A stretch of 64,000 nt of DNA. Origin: Aphrophora alni (Eukaryota > Arthropoda > Insecta > Hemiptera > Aphrophoridae). Of this stretch, positions 1 to 12,049 are shown piece after piece. Under the pieces are notes generated by a model, which was not told the DNA's origin, made no database searches, and saw only the letters and a list, made by a program, of their open reading frames with translations. The stretch covers positions 86,401,267 through 86,465,266 of the forward strand of contig OY740770.1 in the NCBI GenBank assembly GCA_963513935.1, written 5' to 3'. Position 1 is the first letter of the stretch. Every line of letters starts with the position of its first letter. A program made the position numbers and the translations under genes.

Positions 1-339
1 TTTTTATCCATGTTTGTCGAGTATCAGTACTCACGATTTGGTTTTAACTGTTATTATTTGCACAGATTACATTTGTTTAATTTGTACAATTTTAAGAATT
101 ACATGTTTTTGTTTCGTCCAGAGTTTTGTGTTACATTTTTAAAAAAAGTTGTAAGCTCTAGTATTCATTTTATTTACGACATAGAAAGAGAAATGATCTT
201 ACTTTTAGAAATAAAACAAAACAGACAACAATAATTTAACCATTTGAAAATCTTACGTAAAAATAGTAAACCCTCTTTTGCTCAACCAGATTTTTTTTTT
301 AAATCGTGAAACTCTGTGTTTGTAGTCGTGAAATGTTGA

Positions 340-520
340 ATCCAATAATGCCCAGAGACCTTTTAGTCCCCTATATTGCCCGTACTTTGACCTTAGATGA
401 AAGTAAAAGCACTTTCACCGCACATAATTCTCGTAAGCCTAACATTCTTTCTCTTTTATAATATCTCTTTATTCCCTATATTTCTTTACTACTTCCAAAA
501 GTTGCATTTTCCTCGTGTTA
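340..520 (+). repeat. Local direct duplication, copy 1
   Basis: Resembles 2,775-2,975 in the same orientation. Shared landmarks in order are a TTTGA segment, ATGAAAG, the exact string AAAAGCACTTTCACC, a TAAGCC/TAGCCT segment, an ACATTC/ACATTCA segment and a pyrimidine-rich tail. The similarity is gapped. It could be a local duplication or two copies of an old dispersed repeat. Confidence 0.45.
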
Positions 521-2774
521 ATAGATTTCGGTATTCTTCTATATTTCGTTAGTTTTGTAGGTTTTTTTTTTTTAATTATGTCATATTATAATAAAGTGCT
601 AATAAATTGTAGGTACGAAATTCTAGAATTTAAACAAACGGAGTTCACCAAACTTCGTACGTGACAATTCGAACCTAAATTCCCTTATGTAAACTGTCTC
701 CTATCTAACAAAAAAAAAGTATTGATCCTGGAGGAGGAGAGGGGAAGTCTTTATCATCACCATGTCGGTATTCACATATTAACTTGTAATTGTTGGTAAC
801 ATTGTCTAGATGTTTTAGTATGTTAATTTAGAATAAAACTAGGTTTTTTGTTTGTTGTAAAGTCCGATTTTCTTCAGGATATGGAAGAAATGGGAACCAA
901 AAATATAAATGTATTAATAAAACCATGAATATAACACAATTCTATTAATGAATGTAACATTTGATCTACGACTAAATCATATTGGATTCCCAACATTGTT
1001 GTAACGATCTTCCTGAAGTTGTCTCCAATAATTAAATTTAATTATATAATGTTATCTTTATTTTCTCCCAATACAGTCATATTTTTTTAAATATTCGTTC
1101 TATAAAATTACTAAACATAGCAGAACAATTCAGATGAAGCAGCAGATAAAGTCTTTCAAAAGTTTTTTTCCAATATGGCGGATTAAGCTTACACAAGTAC
1201 ATACTTCAGCAATTAGTTCTTGAAAACTACAAATATGTCTGACAATCTGTGACAAAAGAGTATCTTGTATTTTTTAGCTATACCATCCCAGCCGTTGTAA
1301 TTTTATATTCTCTGTACTACATTCTCAGGATTCACATTTTTTGTATGTTTTATCTTAATATTGAAAATTCCTTTAACATAAATTCTTTTTTTAATCTGAA
1401 AACGAATATTTAATTACTAAAGTTCTTGGGTTTATCGCCATATTTTATTTTCATTACAATGTTAATTGTTTTAGCTAATCTTTGTTAGAATTATAATTCT
1501 AGAAGACAGGCAGGAAACTACCTCCTTAAATTACACTTTTCGTATAAAAGCAATTTCTAGATCCATTAATAGGTTGAAAAACATTCAATGTTTCTTAATT
1601 ACAGATCATCATGGTTTCAAAGTTTTCGTTGTGGATTTTTCTTTCTCCTGAAATAAATACTTTAATTACTCTGAAAACCAAATATTTACAAGGAGTGTAA
1701 TTACAAGAGGATTAAAATTGCATCAGAGCATAACAAGACGACGTGTGTTTCCTCGTTCTTTCTAACAACTTATGTTTTGGCTTCATTATTTTAGTACCGA
1801 ATTTCCTTTCGAAATATACCTTAAAACTGGTCCAGAACCACCTTTAGGACAAATCGGGGACAAAGCAATTTGTATATCCAAAGAATTTTAAATGTTCCAA
1901 AATGACAAAGCTTTACCAAGTTATATATCGAAAGAATATTAAATGTTTCAAAATATCGCCCTTGTTAGGAAAACTTTTATAGTCTAACCGATAGATGTCT
2001 CACCATAAATTAAAAGAAATATTACTAAAATCTATACTTTTTAATAGACTAACGAGCTAATTTAAAAAAAGTAACTAGTTATTATCTATTTGATTGTTGG
2101 ATTTTTAGTTAGGTCTCAGTTAAATTTGGCACACCTAGGTTTTATTTTAATTGTATTACGTTTCTTATTAAAAATATTATTTTATTAAAGTTGCATAATG
2201 TTAGCTCAAGCAATTTAAAAATTCATGGCATAAAACCCTCGCATCATTTAAGATTCAAAGCCGGGAACACAAATTTCCTCTAATCCTGACTCCATCTGTC
2301 CCCCGTAAGAACAGTTTTGTCAAAACCCATAAAGTCGTTAACCAGTTTCCTCCTATAGTCATTCTTTCACTCTTTTAATCTTACAAATAGGTTTCCCAGT
2401 GGACAATAATTTTTCACCCATTATAAACTTATTCAATACATTTTAATTGAGAGTTCCATGTTCTATACATTATACAAAAAATGTGTATACATAATATGTG
2501 TATAGGTTATAGATTAGAAACATTGCTAAATATTTCTATTTACTAAATTTTTGTCGATAGCAAATAGATATAAGTAAAAAATACAATTTGTTTGTTATTG
2601 ACACGATATAATAGATTTAATCGAAATATTTAACAGTGTTTTATCTATAACCTTTGTGTATTTATTATTATATATTTTTTTAACTAGTTATATATATATA
2701 TTATATATAACTTTCAAAATTCTTTTATAAAATTGAATTAATTTCTGAACCGATTGTATAACACCAAAGTCTTT

Positions 2775-2975
2775 GAATGTGACTGCATAGCATTAGGGTC
2801 AATATAGTGTGAATCATTATTTCCTCTTTTCACTCCCTTTGACTCTACATGAAAGAAAAAGCACTTTCACCACAAAGAATGTCGGTAGCCTTAAACATTC
2901 ACTAAGCCTCTTCAATAATATTTCTGTCAAACTCTTTTATTACTTCGTAATAACCAATAATTTTTCTCGTAGAAA
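2775..2975 (+). repeat. Local direct duplication, copy 2
   Basis: Partner of 340-520, offset about 2.45 kb. The clearest shared string is AAAAGCACTTTCACC; flanking similarity is gapped and lower. Confidence 0.45.
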
Positions 2976-3375
2976 TTTTCCTTAAAATATATTTATGTAA
3001 ATAATTATTAACAAATAGTAAAATAGTATTTGTTATTTGTTATTTATTTATTTTTTGTTTTTTTAAGGAAATACTAGGGAATTAAAAATGACTAAAATAT
3101 ATTGCGTCCTATAAATTCACAACAATAAAAAAACATGTTTGCATCAAACTTTATAAAACTATTTTAATTTATAGTCCTAGAGACATATCCCCCTAACCAC
3201 GTGATAATTACGTTCACAGTATATAAAGCAAATATTAAATTGGCTTTGTAAGTACCCAAACATCATCTCTATTGTCGCCTGCAGAGTTTTGAAGGCGGTC
3301 TTTGATACCATTTTTACAATTGTTATAGTATTATAGTTATTTGTTATCCTTTGGCCGATATATTGGATTTTTTGC

Positions 3376-3450
3376 CCCCCCCCCACACACACACAGGCAC
3401 ACACACACACACTCCCACATGCACGCACACATTCACACGCACACGCACAC
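3376..3450 (+). repeat. C run followed by degenerate (CA)n
   Basis: Nine C are followed by CA repeats broken by GG, TC and GC steps. The apparent ORF read through its complement (3,177-3,428) is a product of this repeat and is not annotated. Confidence 0.9.
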
Positions 3451-4639
3451 TTACACCAAAATCAAAACAAAAACAAAACAATTGCCACATTTCAATATAT
3501 AATTGCTTATAATAATTGTAATCGTAATTAAAAGTAATCCAAACGTACTAATGTAACTTAAAGGTTATGTTTCCTACTAATAATAATTATAAAATAAAAA
3601 TAATTTAATGACTCGTTTCAGTTTCTACGAGGTAGGCGTGGCTGTTGGTCCCACTTTTGTAGAATTAAAGAATTCATTTTCTTTTTACGGCGATAAAAGC
3701 TCTAGATTTGAAATGTGTCGTTTTATGAATTGAGTTATATAAAATAAAAAGAGAAACAAGAGCATTTTGATATTTCACTATGACAATAAAATGAATAATA
3801 TAAACATTTATAGTTAACACCAAAGTAATTTTAGTGTTTTGGTATAAAACGTTAGTGTATATTTTATATCACTATGAAATATGTTATATGCTATAATATT
3901 TTATTTAATTGAACATTTTTCTTAGCAATTTAGAGTACTAAAGTTAATATTAAAATATAATAATAACAGCGTTGTCTTACACCATATGTCTTAATTTTGT
4001 ATTACTCTTGTTTATACATAATTGTAACGTTTACTTTACTAATTACAGTTTTATATAAATTTCCACAAGGCTTAGAATGTTTAAACAGAATTTATTTGTT
4101 ACTTCTATGCCGAATGATTTAATTAAAATTGTATATAAAATATGTAGAATGTCGTTACTCTTCTAGATAGAAAATGATGACACATTAAAAATGGTTTAAA
4201 TAAATAGGCCAAAGTAGTTGAAATACAATTATAATTTTCATATCACTATTGGCATGTAATGATTTCAACTTATTTTCACTAACCTTAGCTACTCTAGGAA
4301 CTCTAATGCAAAAGAAAAACTCTTGTACTTTTCACAAATTTATTTTGTCCCATAATTGGCGAAACCACATTTAATAAATGTGTTTCTTTTAAAATAATAA
4401 TATTGATTCAATTTCATATCAGAGGTTATGGTAACTAAAGTATAAATATATATTTTCGTATGTTGTTCAGGGTATCCAGGTCGTTAAGCAAACAAACAAG
4501 AGTATTCAACAAGGGTTGTTCAAGGGTATTTTTTATTCAACAAAGATATTATGTAAGTGGTGCACTGATCCAACTCTACTACATTTATTGTTTATTTTAT
4601 TTCTCTAAAATTAAAATCACACAAGTTTGCATCAAAATA

Positions 4640-4790
4640 TACTCTAATAATGTTTAGTTATTGTAGCTCGTGCATCACTGAAGATGGCGGCATAGTCGTT
4701 GAAACACTTTTGAATAAAATAAACGAACTATTTGTGAGAATTTGTGTTCAAATTTTATTCTTAAATACTCTACTATGTTTGTATCGCACT
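4640..4790 (+). repeat. Dispersed repeat with hammerhead-like motif, copy 1
   Basis: About 150 bp similar in the same orientation to 12,720-12,870. It contains CTGAAGAT, then GGCGGC-ATA-GTCGTT, which can pair as a six-step stem allowing G-U pairs, then GAAAC. A shared downstream sequence of AAACGAAC/AAACGTAT and GAGAA-TTGTGTT type follows. The motif resembles a hammerhead ribozyme core but has one extra T before stem II. Activity is not implied. An ORF crosses it, but nothing marks it as coding. Confidence 0.55.
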
Positions 4791-4839
4791 TTCAGATGTT
4801 TAAATAACATTTTGTTAACTGGCAATGGTTTCTGAGATC

Positions 4840-5040
4840 CAAGGTACTCTTCCTAGATGTAGAATTTTCTTCGACTAATCTTGGATGAGATCAATATCTA
4901 TTCGGTCTCTCTTGAACAACTCTTTTTCTTTTCCGAGAATGACGTTATTGGATTATTTGAGAGCTAGAAATCTCTATTGAATGCTTTTTTTATAGGAATG
5001 ATGACCGTGAGGTTTATCCCTATTAAACTAAAAGAATGTC
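4840..5040 (+). repeat. Dispersed SINE-like repeat, copy 1
   Basis: Member of a family of about 250 bp seen at least seven times in the window. Visible landmarks are TCTTGGATGAGATC, GGTCTCTCTTGAACAAC, TCTTTTTCTTTTCCGA, GACGTTATTGGA, GAGAGCTAG and GATGACCGTGAGGTTT. No tRNA-type A or B box was recognised, so the class is unknown. Confidence 0.6.
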
Positions 5041-7230
5041 TATCATGAGAGAGATTTCGCAATAGCTAAGTTAATTATAAAATTAGTCGACAGCAAGGAT
5101 TTATCAAATGTTAATAGTAATGTTGCTTCTAATACTGGCTGATACACATGTTGTTGATGTAATACTACCGAAAGTAACCTAAACATGAATAGACCTAAAC
5201 ATATAATACAGGTATTACGTGACTCTGTAATGATGGGTTTAAGTTTGTTTGTTTATGAAGCGTAGGTCATAAATAAATCTGAAAGGAGACGCGAGTAAAG
5301 GGGCAGAAGTATAGACAATGGATTGGACCGTAAGCAATGTCAGCATTGGAGGTTGAGAACTTCAATTTGTATAACAATTATTGGTGCTTGGAAAGAGGAG
5401 GGGAGAGAGGCACCAACCAAATATAATAATATCTCCTAATATATATTATTACTGAACTATTGGTACCTTGAAAAAACAATAAAATATTTCAAATTTACAA
5501 GCAAGTATTTATAGATAACATTCTTGTCCGACGCTTTGTAAAGCAAAACAGCAATTTAAAAAAGAAAAAAAGGGGATCTGACAAAACTGTCCATCGTTAG
5601 AGAGTGTGTACTGTATATGTACAATATGTAGATTTTTTAACAAAAATTTTACAAAAATTTAAAAAATAAAGCTAGGCAGTATAGTGTCGGAGTTTTAATG
5701 GAATTCTGGTCAAATTCTTTATCCCGATTTTCGATTTCATGTGAAATTTATTTCCAGGAAATAAAGTTAGGATAATTTTTAAATGACGGCAGTTTGGAAC
5801 TGTTTTTATACCTAATTTCTCACCTTCGTTCCTACATCAGGTTAATGCTCAATTTGCTCAGCTGACTGTCTTCTTACATTGATATTTTTTAGCTACTTTG
5901 TTTACTGAATGCAAGGTACCCACGCAAAAGTAGTAAGCAAAGGTAAGTGTTTCGAAAAAGTTGAGGACGTAAATAAATAATTTTCTTTCTGTAAAAAGAA
6001 ATAAATTTAAATAAATTGCTTTCATGTTTTAATTTTATCAGATTGTAAAACGTCTAATAAGGTTTTGTCGGTGGCTGTAAAAGGTTACTGCCAGTAAAGC
6101 CTGGAACATCCCTGTCTCTTTTAGTACTCTAATGTACCTTCGCATTTATCTTATGGAACGATAAACTATTTTTACCACAAATAATTATTTTAGTAGCCCC
6201 TAAACATTCCTTTCACTCCCCCGCTTTTACTGCTGTTTTACAATGAAAATCCCTTATACTGTTGTATATCTTACATTAATTCCTATAGTTAATTATTACT
6301 TTTTTGTCCATATTCAGTGTTATTGTAGAGCATCAGTATTAATGCATGTATGAATCTATTTCAAATACAAAATATGGTTGAAATCAATTCTTGCAATAAC
6401 TTCAAATTTTCTCTAAAACGTTTCAATTACAATCTTCAATGATACAATAGAACTGTCAAATTGTCATTGTATTTACAATTATTTTGGCTGTCCAATCCAA
6501 ATGTAATGTCAATTTTCAAACGATAGAAAAGGGAACAGAGAATAAACTTTTTTTAACATTTTAAACAAAGTTGTATAGAAATATACTTTATCTGGTTATC
6601 GGAAGTTGCCGTTGAATTGTCGGTTCAGTGGACAATCAATAAAAGCCCACAATAATGAATGTATTAATTAATTATGTATAGAGACAAATGTAATATTTTA
6701 TAAATTCATATACAGTACATAAATAATCATGTCGAACCGTTTAACATGATTAACGTACGTTTAATGAAGCAACTATGCATATTCAGTCCAATAGAGCTAA
6801 AATATTTTAGATTCAAACAATTTTAATTTTTCACAGCGAAAATGTCAGAATGTCATGTGTAAATTTGTATTTTGGCTATTGCATTCGGATTGTAATAAAA
6901 CTTAGGTTTCTCATTTTTATCTTCATAGTTTTTAGCCTTAGATCTACATATATTATATATGTACGATATTTGCTTTATGTCAATTTTAGTCTTCTTTACT
7001 ATACCTTAATTATACTCGGCTACTTGGTTTCACTGCAAATCTCATTTCATTTTAAATATAACACTTAAATTTACACTCTTTTCGTTCCTTTGTTGTACAC
7101 GTCAAACATAGAAAGTTTTGTTTATACATTAATATTTTAATTCAATCTCGCCATTTATGATCTACTTCTTGTCTATGTGGTACTTCCTAGAAGACTTTTG
7201 TATATCTACTCAAACTAATAATGTTATGAA
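5041..7230. other. AT-rich non-coding stretch
   Basis: No gene or TE protein recognised. The only open frame, 6,850-7,068, is rich in Ile, Tyr, Phe and Leu as expected for chance AT-rich frames. Confidence 0.55.
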
Positions 7231-8089
7231 ATGAACATGGATCCCTCAACATGTTAAGTTTGAATGGCTTTATATCATTATATTTATAACATAGTTTTGT
7301 TAAAAGTAAAATTAGCATTCAATTAAATCTTGGTTATTCTATTAGATATTTATACCCGTAATAAAAAATAAATTAGTTATAGTTAGTTTAATTGGAAGAA
7401 GAAATGAATTCACAATAAATGTACAGTAATAAATTCTTCCTCAAGTTAATTGTCTTGATACCATAAAATAAACCCTAAATTGACGCAACGGCTCATATTT
7501 ATGTTGGAGTTTTACACATTTTTTAATTATTTACCTCCTGGTGGAAAAACGTCAAGACATAAATTATAACAACATCTGTTTATTTCATAGCAAAACGAGA
7601 AAGGAAAGATTAATCATAATTTTGTTTTATTATAGTAATAAACTCTGAATTACGGGTTGAATCGTAAAATTATATGTCTGTGATAATAAATGAATTTCTT
7701 ATTGAACCCGCGGACAGAGTTGTCAATAAATATTGTTCCGGATGGGAGCAATATTTCTACAACAAAAATATTTATTCAAAGTTTGCAATATCTTAGGTGA
7801 CACATTTGGTTACAAAGTTTCACAAACATTTAGACAAACCAATTACATTGATTTCGGACCAATATGTTTGGCATTATAACACTTATACTTTAATATGTGT
7901 AACCAAAGTAATATAGGATTATTATTTTCTTTATCACAGTTTCTTTTCTCTACATTGATTTTGCATCTATGCAACTGCAATGAATAATTAATTTTCTAAT
8001 AATTTAAGAGTGATTTTATTTAATTCATTAATACATCCATTGACTAATCAACTTTTGTTTTTGACTCTAGGTTTGAAAACTCTTTTAGA

Positions 8090-9550
8090 AACAGTCGTTT
8101 CCCAAAATTGTAGTATTTAAACAAAATCAAAAAATAAATAAATTGTCTTACAATTATAAACTCACTAAGTACTTTAGATAAATATACTTGCTATTATGAG
8201 TTAACTATTGTTAAAGTTGTTTTTTACGTTTTAAAAAATGAATATTTTCTTACATACGATACATATGAATTTGAATGGTTTACATACAAGTTGGTTCAAG
8301 AAGACGCGTATTCAAGACGTATTCTATCGGTCAAAATAAAGAATAAAGTTCATAGAAACATAGTTTCGAATTTCTAGTATATTCGCCATTTTGTTTACTT
8401 AAAAAAAACATAACTTTGGAAATAAATAAGATGTTCAATTCAGATTTTTTACTAACATTTGTTATGTTACTTTTACATCTGTGTCAAAATCTCACACTTT
8501 ATTTTATATATTTTAAAAATGGGGACGTTTAAATTATTTAACGTTGAAATTACTGGAAAACTGTTCCCTTTACAAAATATGTGCAAGAGACAAAATATTT
8601 TCCTCTTTTAACAACAAACAAAATGGTATTTAAAAAATTGTTTCAGTTGGTCGAGGAATAACCGAGTTATCATCAAAATTACAAATTTTAGTGTCTTGGA
8701 AATTCTCTAAAACACGCAAGACTAACTTAACAACAAAACAGTTTCGAATACTAAAAATATTATCTCTGAATGTTAAACTTGAGATATTTGAAAATATCAA
8801 ACCAAACCAAAAATAACTAAGGAAAATAATTATACTATTATCGTTTTGTTTGATTTTAAAAGATTGATATCTTTTGCTTCTTTTTTGAAAAAGGTTAAGA
8901 GATTTTAATATTTTCGATATTAACTAATTTCAATGGCTGCCATTTTGAAATTGTACAACATAAAGTCTTTATATTTGGTTCACTTATAAACAGCTATATA
9001 CAAAATGGGTGTATTATATCTGAACTCAATATCTTATCAATTTCCAAAGTTATAATTTTTTGAAAAAAGAAAAGAAAGAGGGGATAAAAAGAAAGAAGAA
9101 AAAAAAGAAAAAAAGAGGAAAAAAGGCAAGAACTAACTGTTTTCGGACCTATATTCATATGAATTTTAATTTGACCAGTAAAAGCCGACCTGAAAGTTGG
9201 TATATTTATTGGTGAATGACTCTGGACTTATATAGCGTGATTCTAAATTGCACGATAATATTACGGGAGCTGTTTATATAAAAGTAGTTACCGGAAACGC
9301 TTCATTTCCCGTCTATCTGGGATATTTGGTTTTACTTATTTACAATCGTACTACTCACCATGAAAACATAAGCCGTACGAGTCACTCCAGCGTTCACGAT
9401 CATTTCTCGCATAATCGACTTTTCGTTTTAATGTATGTAATGTGTAAGTTAAAAAATCATAATTTTTAATAAATTTGTAAAACTAAAATTTTACTGAAAC
9501 ACTTCACTTTATTATTTTCTTTATTGGACAATTATTTACAATTGCTTACC
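8090..9550. other. AT-rich non-coding stretch with purine tract
   Basis: No gene recognised. A strand-asymmetric purine run (A and G only, apart from one T) lies at about 9,062-9,130. Confidence 0.55.
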
Positions 9551-9574
9551 TTATTGTTCATTTGCTTAGATTCT

Positions 9575-10135
9575 GTTATTCCAGCCCCTCAACTCCACTC
9601 AAGTCTTCATCGATATCATCTGAACTTTCAGGTTCTGATTCACTATCACTTTTTATAGAAATTATAAGTTATTCAACTATATTGTTTATGGGTGGTTCTT
9701 GAGCTAGAAACTCGTCTTCATGCTTAACACATAACAAACCAGCTCAATATGATGAGAAAAGGATGATAAGGCGGAAGTCTTAGGACCCATACTCTTTATT
9801 TTTCACTATTCTGTCAATTAGGTACCGATGAACCTAGGTTTTGTAGATTTATTTTTAAAAGTTTGTACAGTTCTGGAACACACATACTGTCAATAAATGG
9901 GATATTGTCAATGGTAAGCCAATATTTTATCTTTGTTTTCTACTGTTAGATTGGGGGGGGGGGGTGGTCGAGTTGTACATTGTGATAAGGTGCGTTACCT
10001 ACAACAACAACACTGTTTTGGTTCACATTTGGTAACAACTTTTGTTGTAACCATTTTACAAACATGCCACGATTAACATTGTTGTACTACCACCATTTTT
10101 GGTGCAAAAATCCCCCTTTTCTGAAAGTTTGCAAA
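9575..10135 (-). pseudogene. IS630/Tc1/mariner-type transposase relic
   Basis: Reading the minus strand gives pieces of a DDE transposase in the expected order. About 10,050-9,985 encodes FVKWLQQKLLPN and then VVVVGNAPYHNVQL. About 9,925-9,820 encodes WLTIDNIPFIDS and VPELYKLLK. About 9,790-9,757 encodes VLRLPPYHPF. About 9,665-9,580 encodes the acidic tail SDSESEPESSDDIDEDLSGV. These match the C-terminal half of a transposase family common in arthropods, whose usual motifs are VMDNAPYH and LRLPPYHPELNPIE. The catalytic Asp before NAPYH reads Gly, the ELNPIE segment is destroyed, stops and frameshifts are present, and a 12-G run interrupts it at 9,953-9,964. It is non-functional. The N-terminal half was not recognised. 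No counterpart was found in copy 2, so it is probably younger than the duplication. Confidence 0.8.
9953..9964 (+). repeat. G12 homopolymer
   Basis: Twelve consecutive G inside the mariner-type relic. Such runs are prone to slippage and to assembly error. Confidence 0.9.
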
Positions 10136-10139
10136 TAAA

Positions 10140-11110
10140 ATGTACAATTATTTAAGGTCAATCATAAAAAAAATTAACTACACTCACGGCGAAAAACAAA
10201 ACAGGAACACGAGCACCTAATCACTGTTAGTTAAACAACGTTTCAGTGCAGACTAAAGACTGAGAAAGGATGGAAAGAAATCATGGCGGAAGCATGAAGA
10301 ACCAAATGTTTGTAGAAAAGTCGCCCCTCTCCACCCCCACCCCCATTCATTCCTCTGCAGTTACCTGAGCCCTCACGCAATCGCTACTGACTACTACTGT
10401 AGCAAGTAGCTTTTTAACATTCTAAAAATCCAATTTAAGTCCAATTTAAACGAAAAGTTTGGGTTTAACAAAAATAATAATAAAATGCAAAGAATGAAAT
10501 AATTTTTAAAACTAATTTGAACTAGCAAATTGGTTTTGTGTAGATTCTGTTACATTGTATCCGTTAGAAAAGGTAGTTTTTGTTCCTTTTAAGTCTAGCA
10601 AAATGTAAAAATGAGCATTTTGAGTTCGTAGATAACTTAAAAACTGTAGTAATTCCGGTTACATTAAGAAAATTCTTTTGGAAAGATTTTTTTACAATTA
10701 TTCCGCGAAACAATTACTTTATTATCAATTTGACGAAGTATATACTAATAAGTTGTATGTCAAAAGATATAATTAATCTTTATCAAAACAATTAATATTT
10801 TGTAGTTCAATTTAATAATATTAAAATATTCAAGTTTTAGATCTTAAAACATTGTTTTTTTAATTTGTGGCTGTATTTAAAAAAAAAAAATAGGTTTAAT
10901 ATCTTTTATGTTTTATTTGACATGTTAAGTTGGTGCGTTTTACGGATATATCAAATATTTTCTTTATATTACAATTTTTGTCCTCGTATATAAGATTTTT
11001 AATAAAATTCCCAATCAGACAAACGGAAATCAGAGCTTTATACGTCACGTTTTCACTGGAAATGTTGGCGTTATTGATGCCTTTTATCAGTTCTCGAATT
11101 TTATAGGATC
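10140..11110. other. Non-coding stretch
   Basis: No gene recognised. A GC-richer patch at about 10,180-10,400 could belong to the transposon relic on its left, but I could not read protein from it. Confidence 0.5.
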
Positions 11111-11111
11111 T

Positions 11112-11310
11112 ATTTTTATCCCTGTTGTTAAAGGTTAAAAACTCTTGGTCATCAAAAAAAGTAAAAACCAAAATAAATAAAAACTTAGCTCTCGAGTCGG
11201 AAGATAACAAGCGTTGGTCAAATAGAGACTTGATAGGAAAAATGAAAAAGAAAGATCTAACCCAAGACTACATCCAATTACGGTTTTTCGCCCCCGTATT
11301 CACTAAGTGA
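11112..11310 (-). repeat. Dispersed SINE-like repeat, copy 2
   Basis: On the minus strand it reads GTAGTCTTGGGTTAGATC, TTTTTCCTATCAAGTCTC, TGACCAACGCTTGTT, CTCGAGAGCTAAG, GATGACCAAGAG and a 3' end with TTTAACAACAGGG. It lies at the position corresponding to the copy at 32,745-32,950 in duplication copy 2, so this insertion appears to predate the duplication. The short ORFs on both strands here are not genes. Confidence 0.7.
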
Positions 11311-12049
11311 GAACTTGAGGGTGTTTTGTTTAAGTATTATTTTTTCTTACTTTTATTAACCTAGAAAATATATAGTAATTGCATTAACATTTACTTTATA
11401 TATTGAAGTCATATTGTCTGCTTCGTTTAATTTTGTTCGTATACGTTATTTATTTTAAAGTTGTTCTTTGAATAAAATAAATAATATGTTTAATAATACA
11501 TTATAGAGGAAAGGTCTCGTAGCAGATTAAAATAAAAAAGTAAATGCACTGTTAAAGAGCATCCCGCTCGGCTTGTGAAATATTTTTAATGTGGTGGGAA
11601 GGGGTTGTATCTCTGTATGAATGTTAAGTACTTGAAAGCTATTGGTTTTCTTTCAGTACTTGCTAGCCTTTATTTGTTAAATGTAAATATAGTAATGAAT
11701 GAACCTTGAAATATAACTCCCCTCAATTCTTACCTGTTCCTTTTTTTATAGAACTACATAAATATTAAGAAACAAAAATCTAAAATAATTATTGGTTGTA
11801 TGTTATTATATACAACAACGAATATACAGTATATGTAAATATATAAACACATAACCTATTTGTAAGCGCTGTTGTGAATTAACACAAGTTTATGTTGTTT
11901 CTTAATTAATTAAATAATACATTATTTTTTTAATATCTCCAGAAACACCTATTATCATTAGCATTATCATTTTATTCATTATAAATTTTATAAAATTTAA
12001 TACTTTTTTAAGGCAAATAGAGAGTTTGTTAAATAATACCACCCCAGGT

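Larger units (their letters stand above)
1..4630. other. AT-rich non-coding stretch
   Basis: No gene, RNA gene or recognisable TE protein is seen here. Open frames (for example 10-234) are short, of low complexity and lack any family motif. Two blocks, about 340-520 and 2,775-2,975, resemble each other, and a C/CA-rich tract lies at 3,376-3,450; both are listed separately. Confidence 0.6.

Noticed and set aside
3177..3428. ORF with repeated Cys/Val through the CA tract
   Set aside because: Product of the low-complexity repeat.
11156..11179. Shared AGTAAAAACCAAAATAAAT string with about 60,690 as a duplication
   Set aside because: The similarity stops on both sides after about 23 bases and is low complexity, so chance or an unrelated AT-rich match is likely.
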